A stretch of 64,000 nt of DNA from Mannheimia granulomatis (GTDB lineage Bacteria > Pseudomonadota > Gammaproteobacteria > Enterobacterales > Pasteurellaceae), in assembly GCF_013377255.1 (NCBI RefSeq), contig NZ_CP016614.1, positions 203,501 to 267,500 of the forward strand. The letters are read 5' to 3'. Positions 50,397 through 59,567 of this stretch are shown here, in pieces; within the stretch, counting starts at the first letter, position 1, and every line of letters starts with the position of its first letter. The notes below the pieces were generated by a model. That model saw nothing but the letters and a program-made list of their open reading frames with translations, was not told the origin of the DNA and searched no databases. A program made the translations under genes and the position numbers.

Positions 50397-51896
50397 TTAT
50401 TTGACTGCATAAACTGTATCAATTACAGAACCATCACGGTAACGTACCACAGCAACAGGCTGATCGGTTACCTCAATTTCTTTTGGTCTGCCTGTAATAC
50501 TATATGCTCGTTCACAGAGCTGTTCAATACTGAATAATTCAATATCTGCTTCCGTTAATTTTTCAATTAAATCTGGACGTTTTGGATTGACTGCGACACC
50601 GTGATCTGTCACAAGAATATCAATATTTTCACCCGGGGTGACACAAGTGAGTACATTTTCAACTACACAAGGAATGCGACCACGTACCAATGGCACTACA
50701 ATAATGGCAACCTGTGCTGAGGAGGCCGTATCGCAATGCCCGCCTGAAGCGCCACGAATCACACCATCAGAGCCGGTTAAAACATTGACATTAAATTTCG
50801 TGTCAATTTCAAGTGCAGATAAAATAACCACATCTAGACGTTCAACAGAAGCGCCTTTTGAACTGAAATTGGCATATTGGTTTGCTGAGACTTCAATATG
50901 ATTTGAGTTACGGGCAAGTGATTCTGCTGCATCTTTATCAAAAGATTGTACATCAATTAATTTTTTGATGAGACCTGCTTCATGTAATGCCACCATGGTT
51001 GAAGTAATCCCACCTAAACCAAAACTGGCTGTGATATTTTTACGGCGCATTTTATCTTCAAGGAAACGTGTTACTGCAAGTGATGCTCCACCTGTCCCTG
51101 TTTGGAATGAAAAACCGTCTTTAAAATAGCCTGAATTGAAGATCACTTCCGCACATTTGCGTGCGATTAATAGTTCTCGTGGGTTGGTGGTCATACGGGT
51201 TGCTCCTCCACCGATTTTCTTCGGATCGCCCACTTCATCTACTTGTACGATTAAATCCACACGATCTTGAGTGATACTGGCGGGATTAAGTGGATATTCG
51301 CCAAATTCTTCAGTTAATAGTACAACTTTATCGGCATATTCCGCATCAATACGAGCATAACCTAATGAACCACATTTACTTTTACCGCTAAAGCCATTGG
51401 CATTACCAAATTTATCACACATTGGCACGCCTAAAAATGCCACGTCAATTTTTAATTCACCGGATTTGACTAAGTGAACACGACCTCCATGGGAGTGGAT
51501 ATGCACAGGTTCTTTTAAGATCCCTTTGGAAATTTCATCTGCTAATTTACCGCGAATTCCTGACGAATAAATTTTGGTTACAACCCCATTTTTAATATGT
51601 TCAATAATTGGAAAATGGCTGTCGATTAATGAGCTAGAGGCAAGGGTTAAATTTTTAAAGCCCATTTCAGCAATTTTGTTCATCACCATATTGACCACGA
51701 AGTCGCCTGCGCGGAAGGCATGGTGGAACGAAACAGTCATGCCGTCTTTTAATCCTGAGCGGTGAATAGCTTCTTCGAGGTTATTACAAACTTTACGATC
51801 TTTTGCCGTACGAATCAGTGATTCTGCTTTTGGTTCAGCTTGGTAAACAGGTTTATTACCATTAAATTTTTCGATACGTTGTTCTCTAGTTGTCAT
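50397..51896 (-). CDS. citF: Citrate lyase alpha chain (citrate CoA-transferase)
   Basis: A 499-residue subunit that swaps the acetyl group on CitD for citrate. Seen: GLKDGMTVSFHHAFRAGDFVVN, HSHGGRVHLVKSGELKID, FLGVPMCDKFGNANGFSGKS and the glycine-rich GSDGVIRGASGGHCDTA. Cytoplasmic, in complex with CitE and CitD. Starts 12 bases after citE behind AAGGAAG. Confidence 0.96.
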   Translation of the reverse strand: MTTREQRIEKFNGNKPVYQAEPKAESLIRTAKDRKVCNNLEEAIHRSGLKDGMTVSFHHAFRAGDFVVNMVMNKIAEMGFKNLTLASSSLIDSHFPIIEHIKNGVVTKIYSSGIRGKLADEISKGILKEPVHIHSHGGRVHLVKSGELKIDVAFLGVPMCDKFGNANGFSGKSKCGSLGYARIDAEYADKVVLLTEEFGEYPLNPASITQDRVDLIVQVDEVGDPKKIGGGATRMTTNPRELLIARKCAEVIFNSGYFKDGFSFQTGTGGASLAVTRFLEDKMRRKNITASFGLGGITSTMVALHEAGLIKKLIDVQSFDKDAAESLARNSNHIEVSANQYANFSSKGASVERLDVVILSALEIDTKFNVNVLTGSDGVIRGASGGHCDTASSAQVAIIVVPLVRGRIPCVVENVLTCVTPGENIDILVTDHGVAVNPKRPDLIEKLTEADIELFSIEQLCERAYSITGRPKEIEVTDQPVAVVRYRDGSVIDTVYAVK

Positions 51897-51908
51897 AATG
51901 GTTCTTCC

Positions 51909-52796
51909 TTACTCTTCACGAATACCATGTTTTGCACGTTGAAGTACTAATTGTGCACGATCGATAATTGGTGCATCGATCATTTTGCCGTTCAGTGATA
52001 CCACACCTAAGCCTTTACGTTTTGCTTCTTCTGCTGCTTCAATAATACTCTGTGCCTGTTCTACATCTTTCTGTGTTGGTGCAAATAAATTATGTAGTAG
52101 CTCAATTTGGCGAGGATTTACTAATGATTTACCGTCAAAGCCTAATTGTTTGATAAGCGCAGCTTCATTGAGAAAACCTTCTTCATTATTGATATTTGAG
52201 TAAACTGTATCGAAAGCTTGAATACCGGCTGCTCGAGCTGCTTGCAAGATTGAACAGCGAGCAAATAATAATTCAATACCGTCTGCAGAGCGCTCTGTTT
52301 TTAAATTACGCACATAGTCTTCAGCACCAAGTGCGATACCGATTAAGCGATTTGAAGCTGTCGCAATTTGATTGGCTTGGGTAATGCCTAGTGGTGATTC
52401 TATTGCCGCTAACATTAAGGTTGATCCTAATTCTCGTCCACAAGCTTTTTCAATTTCAGTGATTGCATTATCCATATCAATTACGTCTTGAGCAGTTTCT
52501 GTTTTCGGCATACGTACCACATCAACACCGGCACGTACTACGGCATTTAAGTCTTTTAAGCCGAATTCGGAATCTAATGGATTTACGCGAACTACGGTTT
52601 CCATGTCTTGATAAAGTGGGTGTTGTAACGCATGTGCAACCAAGATACGGGAAGAGTCTTTTTCCTGTAATGCTACGGCATCTTCTAGGTCAAACATAAT
52701 GGCATCTGGTTTATAAATAAATGTATTGCTGAGCATTGCCGCATTTGAGCCTGGGACAAAAAGCATACTTCTTCTTAATTTTATTTTCTGGCTCAT
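51909..52796 (-). CDS. citE: Citrate lyase beta chain (citryl-ACP lyase)
   Basis: A 295-residue TIM-barrel HpcH/HpaI-family enzyme splitting citryl-ACP into acetyl-ACP and oxaloacetate. Seen: RRSMLFVPGSNAAMLSN, IMFDLEDAVALQEKDSSR, VVRVNPLDS, LMLAAIESPLGI and FDGKSLVNPRQIELLHN. Its start overlaps the citD stop (ATGA), showing translational coupling. Confidence 0.96.
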   Translation of the reverse strand: MSQKIKLRRSMLFVPGSNAAMLSNTFIYKPDAIMFDLEDAVALQEKDSSRILVAHALQHPLYQDMETVVRVNPLDSEFGLKDLNAVVRAGVDVVRMPKTETAQDVIDMDNAITEIEKACGRELGSTLMLAAIESPLGITQANQIATASNRLIGIALGAEDYVRNLKTERSADGIELLFARCSILQAARAAGIQAFDTVYSNINNEEGFLNEAALIKQLGFDGKSLVNPRQIELLHNLFAPTQKDVEQAQSIIEAAEEAKRKGLGVVSLNGKMIDAPIIDRAQLVLQRAKHGIREE

Positions 52797-53080
52797 AGTA
52801 CTTTCTCCCAGTCAATTTCTTCTTCTGTTGCCCGTAAAAGTGCTGCTTTTAAACGAGCGCGAAGTACACAATCTAATGCCCCTCTGTCTTCTACAATCAC
52901 CTGGGCGGCTTTCACTTCAAAAGTGGTTAATACATCTTGAATTGTTGCTAAAATATCTTCACCAAATTGTTTGCCTACTGAGCTATTTAACTCAATATCT
53001 AATGATGTTGCAGGAGTGATGCGAACCTGAACATCACTTGATTCTAGCGTACCTGCAACAGCAACTTTAATTATTTGCAT
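52793..53080 (-). CDS. citD: Citrate lyase acyl carrier protein (gamma chain)
   Basis: A 95-residue carrier protein. The serine that receives the phosphoribosyl-dephospho-CoA group is in AGTLESSD (Ser14); SLDIELNSSVGKQFG and DRGALDCVLRARLKAALLRA are family features. Cytoplasmic core of the lyase complex. Preceded by AAGGAATG and 48 bases after the PrpF-like gene, in the same direction. Confidence 0.95.
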   Translation of the reverse strand: MQIIKVAVAGTLESSDVQVRITPATSLDIELNSSVGKQFGEDILATIQDVLTTFEVKAAQVIVEDRGALDCVLRARLKAALLRATEEEIDWEKVL

Positions 53081-53128
53081 AATACATTCCTTAATAATTA
53101 GGTTTAAATCATAATCTGGTTGATGAGA

Positions 53129-54193
53129 TTACAAACTCTCGTCGTAATATACCTCACCCATCATTAGTGGGCGTGCTGTACGAACTAATGCAGAACGGGT
53201 GAATTTATAACTGTCATTGGTTTTTTCACACATCATATCTACACTGATAAAGCCTGATGGATGCTCAATCGTTACCACAGAACCAGTGTCCTTATAAAGT
53301 GGGTGAGCAACTGTACCTTCAATATTACAAGCGGCGGATACACAAATTGAGCCTGTGACGGCATGGCTTGCATGGCATTTATCTGGCACAAAATAACGTG
53401 AAGTAATATTACCTTTACCGGTAGGGGGTGAAAGTATACCTATTTTAGGAATCACTTTTTGCGAGACGTCTCCTAAACCCATTAATTCGCCCGCTTTACG
53501 GCGAATTGGCTCAATAATATCAAAGAGGGTCCTATTTGCATCAAGTTCTGCTTTGGATTCTTTTCCGGTTAAGCCGAGATCTTTAGCACTAAACAATACC
53601 ATTGGCATTGCGACATCAATACAAGTCACATTGTAGCCATTAATCTCGTCTTGTTTATTGCCGGTTGGGAAAACTTTACCTGTTTTTGCCCCTTCAATTT
53701 GACTGAAGTTTAGATTGACAGGCGATCCAGTGCCCGGCACACCGGACACTTCTGCTGTACCATCATATTTAAGTTGGCAGTTTGGGCTTTCTGCCGATAC
53801 TTCAATAATACTGTTGGTATTGACGTTGTTTACCACCACCGAAGTTACGCCATCTTGTAGTTCAATTAAACCTTTTTCACTTGCGAAACAAATAATGCCA
53901 GAAAGGATATTTCCGCAAGAAGGGGCCGTATCAACAACTTTTTGATCAATACCAATTTGGGCGAAAAGGTAATCTAAGTCGACCCCTTCTTTTTCAGATT
54001 TTGAGATAATAGCTACTTTGCTGGTTACGCTTGTTGCTCCTCCTAAACCGTTGATTTGGGTTGCATCACCTGACCCCATAATGGTCATTAAAAACTTATC
54101 ACGTTCTGCTACACTAGTTGGTAAATCGTCTTTTAAAAAGTATAAGCCTTTAGATGTGCCTCCACGGATAATCATACAAGGAACTTTTTTCAT
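53129..54193 (-). CDS. PrpF-family isomerase (YbhH-like; aconitate isomerase or oxalomesaconate tautomerase type)
   Basis: A 354-residue protein of the PrpF/DUF453 family, which has the diaminopimelate-epimerase fold. Seen: IRGGTSKGLYFL, MGSGDATQINGLGG, TSKVAIIS, the first catalytic-type cysteine in TAPSCGNILSG, GVPGTGSPV and SHAVTGSICVSAA, FIEHPSG-like IEHPSGFIS. Family members shift double bonds in aconitate (PrpF) or oxalomesaconate (GalD). Closest remembered relative is E. coli YbhH, whose neighbours are also a DASS transporter and an aconitase-like protein. Between a tricarboxylate-type transporter and citrate lyase, trans/cis-aconitate isomerisation is the best guess, but no direct evidence exists here. 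Confidence 0.8.
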   Translation of the reverse strand: MKKVPCMIIRGGTSKGLYFLKDDLPTSVAERDKFLMTIMGSGDATQINGLGGATSVTSKVAIISKSEKEGVDLDYLFAQIGIDQKVVDTAPSCGNILSGIICFASEKGLIELQDGVTSVVVNNVNTNSIIEVSAESPNCQLKYDGTAEVSGVPGTGSPVNLNFSQIEGAKTGKVFPTGNKQDEINGYNVTCIDVAMPMVLFSAKDLGLTGKESKAELDANRTLFDIIEPIRRKAGELMGLGDVSQKVIPKIGILSPPTGKGNITSRYFVPDKCHASHAVTGSICVSAACNIEGTVAHPLYKDTGSVVTIEHPSGFISVDMMCEKTNDSYKFTRSALVRTARPLMMGEVYYDESL

Positions 54194-54280
54194 CTAGTTT
54201 CTCCAATTACAAAATCTTTTATAAAAAGCGGGAACAGATCCGCCAAGTTCATTTAAACTTTTCACAGAAGTAATTGGGGA

Positions 54281-55744
54281 TCAGCCAATTACACCCATAC
54301 TATGAAGCATTGACCACCAACCGAAACCAATTGTGCAGTGAATAATTAATGTGACAAGGGCACATATACCACCTACAATCCAGAAGGATTTTAGGTCATG
54401 GTAACCAATGCCATAAATTACCGCAGCAGGACCTGAGCCATAATGCGTTACCATGCTACCGTAGCTATTTGAAAATAATAAACCGAGTGAAAGTAGTACT
54501 GGATCAGCCCCAACGGCTACACCTACAGCAGAGAATACCGGAACCATTGCTGCTACATAAGCACCACCTGAAGCAAATAAATAACGTACTGCTACACTTA
54601 AGGCTAATATTAATACTGTAGCGAAGGTTGTATTCATCTCTGCCCCAGAGAACATATTTCCCATCGCTGCCGATAACCAATCAAAGAATTTCGCTTTATC
54701 TAATACGCCCGCTAAACCAAGTAGTGCTCCATACCAAGTAAAGGTTGTCCAACCACCTTTGTTTTTAAGCATATCATCCCAAGTAAGTACCGACGTTGCT
54801 AAGATTAATGCCATTGCACAAATTGCAACTGTTGAAGCACTCACTCCTAATACATCAGAAAAAACCCAACCGATAATGGCAGCAACAAATAAACCAGCAA
54901 GAATCTTTTCTTTGGTTTTCATCGGTCCCATTTCTTCTAAGCCTTTCTTAGCAATTTCTTTGTTATTTACTTCTGTAATCTCTGGTTTATAGAGAATATA
55001 AGCAACAAAAGGCATTAAGATAAGAGAAACAATACCTGGCACACAAGCCGCCAAAAACCATTGTGTCCAATCGTAATTAATGCCCATAATTGGACGCATT
55101 AACTCCAGGGCAACAGCATTTGGTGCCATAGCAGTAAAGAACATATAACCTGTAGTTTTAACGACCATATAAGTATTTAACAATAAGTAATGCCCCGCCT
55201 TACGTGAAGTCTCTCCTGGTTCTGACCCTAATGAGCGTGCTGTAGCTTCCATGATGGGCGCCATAATGCCACCACCACGTGCTGTTGTTGAAGGCATTGC
55301 TGGTGAGATCAATAAGTCTAAAACAGCATTGATATAACCGATGCGTAAAGTTGATTTACCGAAGGAACCGATCATTTTATAAGCAATACGTTTACCTAAA
55401 CCAGTGCCGACAAATGCTGCGCTCATTGCAAATGCAGCAAAGATAAGCCATGTAGTACCGGATTTGTAGCCATCTAATACAGCTCCTTGTTTTAAGGCAA
55501 TTTTAGTACCATCTGCTAAAACTTCTGCTGGTGTATTTCCAATGATTATCGCCGCAATTGCGATTGCCGATAATAATATGACTGGAGCTTGATAGACTTT
55601 TAAAATAAGAGCAAGAATTGTCCCAATGTAAACTCCTAGTAGGTGCCAACCAATAGTAGACATACCTTCTGGAGTTGCAAAGAGATAAGTTGCGACTGGG
55701 CAAGCAAGCACTATTGCAAGATGTAAGAGTTTTTTAGAGTTCAT
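54281..55744 (-). CDS. DASS-family anion transporter (CitT/YbhI-like)
   Basis: A 487-residue inner-membrane protein of the divalent anion:sodium symporter family, about 12 hydrophobic segments. The two substrate-site signatures are visible: SPAMPSTTARGGGIMAPI in the first half and FASGGAYVAAMVPVFSAVG in the second. In CitT-type members the protein exchanges citrate for succinate. As first gene of the minus-strand unit with the PrpF-like gene and citDEF, it should import citrate, aconitate or a related tricarboxylate. Exact substrate unknown. Confidence 0.88.
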   Translation of the reverse strand: MNSKKLLHLAIVLACPVATYLFATPEGMSTIGWHLLGVYIGTILALILKVYQAPVILLSAIAIAAIIIGNTPAEVLADGTKIALKQGAVLDGYKSGTTWLIFAAFAMSAAFVGTGLGKRIAYKMIGSFGKSTLRIGYINAVLDLLISPAMPSTTARGGGIMAPIMEATARSLGSEPGETSRKAGHYLLLNTYMVVKTTGYMFFTAMAPNAVALELMRPIMGINYDWTQWFLAACVPGIVSLILMPFVAYILYKPEITEVNNKEIAKKGLEEMGPMKTKEKILAGLFVAAIIGWVFSDVLGVSASTVAICAMALILATSVLTWDDMLKNKGGWTTFTWYGALLGLAGVLDKAKFFDWLSAAMGNMFSGAEMNTTFATVLILALSVAVRYLFASGGAYVAAMVPVFSAVGVAVGADPVLLSLGLLFSNSYGSMVTHYGSGPAAVIYGIGYHDLKSFWIVGGICALVTLIIHCTIGFGWWSMLHSMGVIG

Positions 55745-55777
55745 ATTGTAAACCTCAATGACAATTAAAAATTCAAC

Positions 55778-55790
55778 TAGTCATATATAT
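55778..55790. promoter_or_regulatory. Possible GntR/UTRA site upstream of the DASS transporter
   Basis: TAGTCATATATAT, 34 bases before the transporter start, differs in one position from TAGTCATCTATAT in the palindrome at 56836-56857 in front of acnB. Shared motifs ahead of the two divergent units suggest common control by the GntR/UTRA protein encoded between them. Confidence 0.5.
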
Positions 55791-55906
55791 AACTAATTAA
55801 TTTGAGGTAGGCAATTAAGAAATGCCAAAATATTGAACTAGATCATAAAAATGAAATTAAAATATTTTATTGTTTACTTTTTGTTCTGTTGTGTAATTGG
55901 TAGTTC

Positions 55907-55943
55907 AAAAAGAAAGGCAAGTGTAATTTGAAACTGCCTTTCT
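55907..55943 (-). terminator. Terminator of the GntR/UTRA regulator gene
   Basis: AGAAAGGCA pairs with TGCCTTTCT (55911-55919 with 55935-55943). On the minus strand TTTTTG follows. It is about 95 bases past the regulator stop; the remainder of the 293-base spacer is the transporter promoter region. Confidence 0.8.
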
Positions 55944-56037
55944 GTTATTGAATATATTGATGGGATGCTCTAGATAACGACTAAAAATTAGTTAAAGAGA
56001 GGTTAAGCTAATTATCAAAGATAGCCTCTATTGTTCA

Positions 56038-56778
56038 TTAGGTAATGATAGTTTCATAATAAAAATCTTTTGCAAGACCATAAGACTCTCTATATTCAAT
56101 GATATTGCTATCTAATCCTTTTGCTGTACGGCACACTTTAACCACATGTTGAGGTTTCCCTTCCGTTAAGTAAGGATCGCAAAAATCAGTTAAGATGCTC
56201 ATCTGTTCTTTTGCTGAGACAACTAACTGCCCACATTTTTTGAAATAAAAAGGGTAGAGTAAATTTTCAAATTGATCTAAAGGGAGCTCAAGTAATGCCT
56301 CAAACCTGTTCGGCGATAACCAGATCTTATCGCTAACAATCACTTTTCCATCTACTGATCGAGTACGCTCTAAATAAAGTAAAGGTTGATCTAATGGAAT
56401 GTTGAGTAATTGATTGATTTCTGTTTTAGGGTTAACTAACTTCACTGTTCTCACTTTTCCAACAGGTGTTTCTGGTTTACCCACTTTTGCATTACGCAAA
56501 TAAAAACGCACCATGGAAGATTCCACAAAAGCAGGGTGTTTTAAAAAAGTACCTTTGCCTTGATGCTTAATTAAGACACCTTCCTCTACAAGGCATTCTA
56601 CTGCTTTACGAATAGTTCCAATTGAAGCTTCATAATTTATAGATAATTCTTGCTCACTAGGAATCGCTTTATCAAATCCCCAATTATTCTCCGAAAGAAA
56701 TTTTTGCAATTCGTATTTAATTTGCAAATAACGTGGCATTTTTGTTAACGCTATAAATTTTTGATCATAGTTAAACAT
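56038..56778 (-). CDS. GntR-family regulator with UTRA ligand domain (HutC subfamily)
   Basis: A 246-residue regulator. The N-terminal winged helix reads PRYLQIKYELQKFL, AIPSEQELSINYEASIGTIRKAVECLVEEGVLIKHQGKGTFL; the C-terminal two-thirds is a UTRA effector domain (LLYLERTRSVDGKVIVSDKIWL, near-end EYRESYGLAKDFYYE). It lies between the transporter-isomerase-lyase unit and the divergent acnB-citC unit, so it is the obvious local regulator, probably sensing citrate or aconitate. ATG 56778 is behind AAGGA; an alternative start 13 codons in (MPRYLQ) is possible. Confidence 0.87.
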   Translation of the reverse strand: MFNYDQKFIALTKMPRYLQIKYELQKFLSENNWGFDKAIPSEQELSINYEASIGTIRKAVECLVEEGVLIKHQGKGTFLKHPAFVESSMVRFYLRNAKVGKPETPVGKVRTVKLVNPKTEINQLLNIPLDQPLLYLERTRSVDGKVIVSDKIWLSPNRFEALLELPLDQFENLLYPFYFKKCGQLVVSAKEQMSILTDFCDPYLTEGKPQHVVKVCRTAKGLDSNIIEYRESYGLAKDFYYETIIT

Positions 56779-56835
56779 TCATTATTTTCCTTTTTAAACC
56801 CATTGACGTCCTTCTAAAAAGGGACTAGGGTATTT

Positions 56836-56857
56836 AACATGTAGTCATCTATATGTT
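56836..56857. promoter_or_regulatory. Near-perfect palindrome between the regulator and acnB
   Basis: AACATGTAG-TCAT-CTATATGTT: 9-bp arms with one mismatch, 4-base centre. It sits in the 121-base divergent spacer, 43 bases before the acnB start. Good operator candidate for the GntR/UTRA protein. Confidence 0.6.
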
Positions 56858-56899
56858 TTAAAGATGTTAATTTTTTAATTCTATAACGGAGTGAAGGCC

Positions 56900-59512
56900 A
56901 TGTCTAATTTATTAGCAGATTATCAAATCCACGTGGAAGAACGTGCAGCATTAGGTATTTTGCCAAAAGCCTTAGATGTAACACAAACCTCAGACTTAAT
57001 TGCCTTATTACAAAATCCTCCCCAAGGTAAAGAAGCAGATCTTATTGCTTTATTTGAGAACCGTATTCCTGCCGGTGTGGATGAAGCTGCAAAAATAAAA
57101 GCAGAATTTCTGGAAAGCTTAGCAAAAGGTGAAATATTTTGTACGTTAATTTCGGCAGAACGGGCTACCGAACTATTAGGAACAATGGGAGGGGGTTATA
57201 ATGTAAAACCTTTGGTTGATTTGCTAAAAAATGAGAAAATTGCACCGCTTGCGGCAGTGGCACTTAGTAAAACTTTATTAGTATTCGATAGTTTTAACGA
57301 TGTTGCTATGTTAGCTAAGGAAGGTAATATTTTTGCAAAACAAGTCCTCCTATCTTGGGCAGAGGCAGAATGGTTTACATCACGTCCGAAATTAGCAGAA
57401 AAAGTTACCTTAACGGTCTTCAAAGTCGTTGGTGAAACCAATACTGATGACTTATCTCCGGCACAAGATGCTTGGTGCCGTTCAGATATTCCACTCCATG
57501 CTAACGCTATGCTGAAAATGCCACGTGAGGGTATTGAACCGGATGAGGCTGGTGTCCGTGGTCCACTTAAACAGCTTGCTGCATTAAAAGAAAAAGGTTT
57601 TCCGCTTGTTTATGTGGGTGATGTCGTTGGAACAGGTTCATCACGCAAATCCGCTACGAACTCAGTGCTATGGCATATAGGGATAGATATTCCATTCTTA
57701 CCAAACAAACGCACAGGCGGTTTTGTTTTTGGTAGTAAAATTGCCCCTATTTTCTTTAATACTTTGGAAGACTCGGGGGCTTTGCCTATCGAATTAGATG
57801 TGACCTTATTCAATATGGGCGATGTCATTGACCTTTACCCTTTTGATGGAAAAATTTGTAAACATGGCACGAATGAAGTCATTACTACTTTCCAATACAA
57901 AACAGCAGGCTTATTAGATGAAGTTCATGCTGGTGGTCGAATTCCTCTTATTATCGGTCGCAGCCTGACCGCCAAAGCACGGGCAGAATTAGGATTGAGT
58001 GAAAGTGATGTTTTTGTCAAAGCTGCTCAAGCTGAAGATAATGGGAAAGGCTATACTCTTGCACAAAAAATGGTAGGTAAAGCCTGTGGTGTCAAAGGCG
58101 TGCATCCAGGGAAATATTGTGAACCGGCGATGACATCTATTGGCTCACAAGATACCACGGGTACTATGACCCGTGATGAATTAAAAGACTTAGCTTGCTT
58201 AAAATTCTCCGCCCCGTTGGTTATACAATCGTTATGTCATACCGCTGCTTATCCGAAACAAAGTGATGTGATTACGCATCAAACACTTCCGTCATTCTTT
58301 ACTGAACGCGGAGGTGTAGGTTTACGTGCTGGCGACGGCGTCATCCATTCTTGGTTAAACCGTATGTTATTACCATTTACGGTGGGGACTGGTGGTGATT
58401 CACATACCCGTTTTCCAATTGGCATTTCATTTCCTGCGGGTTCTGGCTTAGTTGCCTTTGCGGCTGCAACGGGGATGATGCCATTGGATATGCCAGAATC
58501 TGTATTGGTTCGCTTTAAAGGCACAATGCAACAAGGCATTACCTTGCGTGATTTAGTCCATGCTATCCCATACTATGCGATTAAAGCCGGTTTATTAACG
58601 GTTGAAAAAGCCAATAAGAAAAACATTTTCTCTGGCCGTATTTTAGAAATTGAAGGCTTGGAAGATTTAACCGCTGAGCAGGCCTTTGAGCTTGCCGATG
58701 CAACAGCAGAGCGCTCAGCGGCAGCTTGTACAATCAAACTTAATCAAGCCTCAATTGAAGAATATCTACGCTCAAATGTGGTGTTACTAAAAACGATGAT
58801 AGACGATGGTTATAGTGATGCACAAACCCTCGAAAATCGAGTAAAAGCCATGGAAGCCTGGTTGGCAAATCCTGAAATGTTAGAAGCCGATGCAGATGCT
58901 GAATATTCCGCGATATTAGAAATCGATATGAATGATATCAAAGAACCTATTCTTTGCGTGCCAAATGATCCGGATGATGTTCGTCTGCTTTCTGAAGTAC
59001 AAGGCGATAAAGTTGATGAAGTCTTTATCGGATCTTGTATGACAAATATCGGACACTTCCGTGCTGCAGGTAAGCTTCTAAACAAAGTGGAGAGGGAGCT
59101 AAATACTCGCTTATGGCTTGCGCCACCAACTAAAATGGATGCCCAAAAACTTGCTGAAGAAGGTTATTATAACATTTATGGTCGATCAGGCGCTCGTACT
59201 GAAATGCCGGGCTGTTCACTTTGTATGGGCAACCAAGCCCGTGTACGTTCAGGATGCACTGCTGTTTCTACCTCGACTCGTAACTTCCCAAACCGTTTAG
59301 GTCAAGGTGCGCGTGTATATCTGGCTTCCGCAGAATTAGCAGCTGTAGCTGCTATCTTAGGAAAATTACCAACACCTAAAGAATATCAAAGCTATGTAGC
59401 AGATTTGGATAATTATAAAGTAGAGATTTATAATTACTTAAACTTCGACAAAATCCCAAGTTATACCGTGCATGCAGATAAAGTGATTTTCAAGAGTGCG
59501 GTGTACAAATAA
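56900..59512 (+). CDS. acnB: Aconitate hydratase B
   Basis: An 870-residue aconitase of the B type, close to E. coli AcnB throughout. Seen: RAALGILPKALD near the start (HEAT-like domain), GETNTDDLSPA, YVGDVVGTGSSRKSATNS, GTGGDSHTRFPIGISFPAGS, the cluster cysteines in GSCMTNIGHFRAAG and PGCSLCMGNQARV, and STSTRNFPNRLGQGARVYLASAELAAVAA. It interconverts citrate, cis-aconitate and isocitrate in the cytoplasm. ATG 56900 is preferred over an ATG three codons upstream. Many Pasteurellaceae lack a full oxidative TCA half, so an aconitase here, beside citrate lyase, points to a catabolic use. Confidence 0.95.
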   Translation: MSNLLADYQIHVEERAALGILPKALDVTQTSDLIALLQNPPQGKEADLIALFENRIPAGVDEAAKIKAEFLESLAKGEIFCTLISAERATELLGTMGGGYNVKPLVDLLKNEKIAPLAAVALSKTLLVFDSFNDVAMLAKEGNIFAKQVLLSWAEAEWFTSRPKLAEKVTLTVFKVVGETNTDDLSPAQDAWCRSDIPLHANAMLKMPREGIEPDEAGVRGPLKQLAALKEKGFPLVYVGDVVGTGSSRKSATNSVLWHIGIDIPFLPNKRTGGFVFGSKIAPIFFNTLEDSGALPIELDVTLFNMGDVIDLYPFDGKICKHGTNEVITTFQYKTAGLLDEVHAGGRIPLIIGRSLTAKARAELGLSESDVFVKAAQAEDNGKGYTLAQKMVGKACGVKGVHPGKYCEPAMTSIGSQDTTGTMTRDELKDLACLKFSAPLVIQSLCHTAAYPKQSDVITHQTLPSFFTERGGVGLRAGDGVIHSWLNRMLLPFTVGTGGDSHTRFPIGISFPAGSGLVAFAAATGMMPLDMPESVLVRFKGTMQQGITLRDLVHAIPYYAIKAGLLTVEKANKKNIFSGRILEIEGLEDLTAEQAFELADATAERSAAACTIKLNQASIEEYLRSNVVLLKTMIDDGYSDAQTLENRVKAMEAWLANPEMLEADADAEYSAILEIDMNDIKEPILCVPNDPDDVRLLSEVQGDKVDEVFIGSCMTNIGHFRAAGKLLNKVERELNTRLWLAPPTKMDAQKLAEEGYYNIYGRSGARTEMPGCSLCMGNQARVRSGCTAVSTSTRNFPNRLGQGARVYLASAELAAVAAILGKLPTPKEYQSYVADLDNYKVEIYNYLNFDKIPSYTVHADKVIFKSAVYK

Positions 59513-59518
59513 TATGTT

Positions 59519-59542
59519 AAAGCTCTCGAAAGAGAGCTTTTT
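59519..59542 (+). terminator. Hairpin between acnB and citC
   Basis: AAGCTCTC (59520-59527), loop GAAA, GAGAGCTT (59532-59539), then TTT. It can end or attenuate the acnB transcript; citC starts 26 bases later with its own ribosome site, so partial read-through is likely. Confidence 0.8.
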
Positions 59543-59567
59543 GTTTAGATTTATCATAGGAGACACA

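Noticed and set aside
55850..55870. CRP site upstream of the DASS transporter (ATTGA-ACTAGA-TCATA)
   Set aside because: Too many mismatches in both half sites to call by eye.
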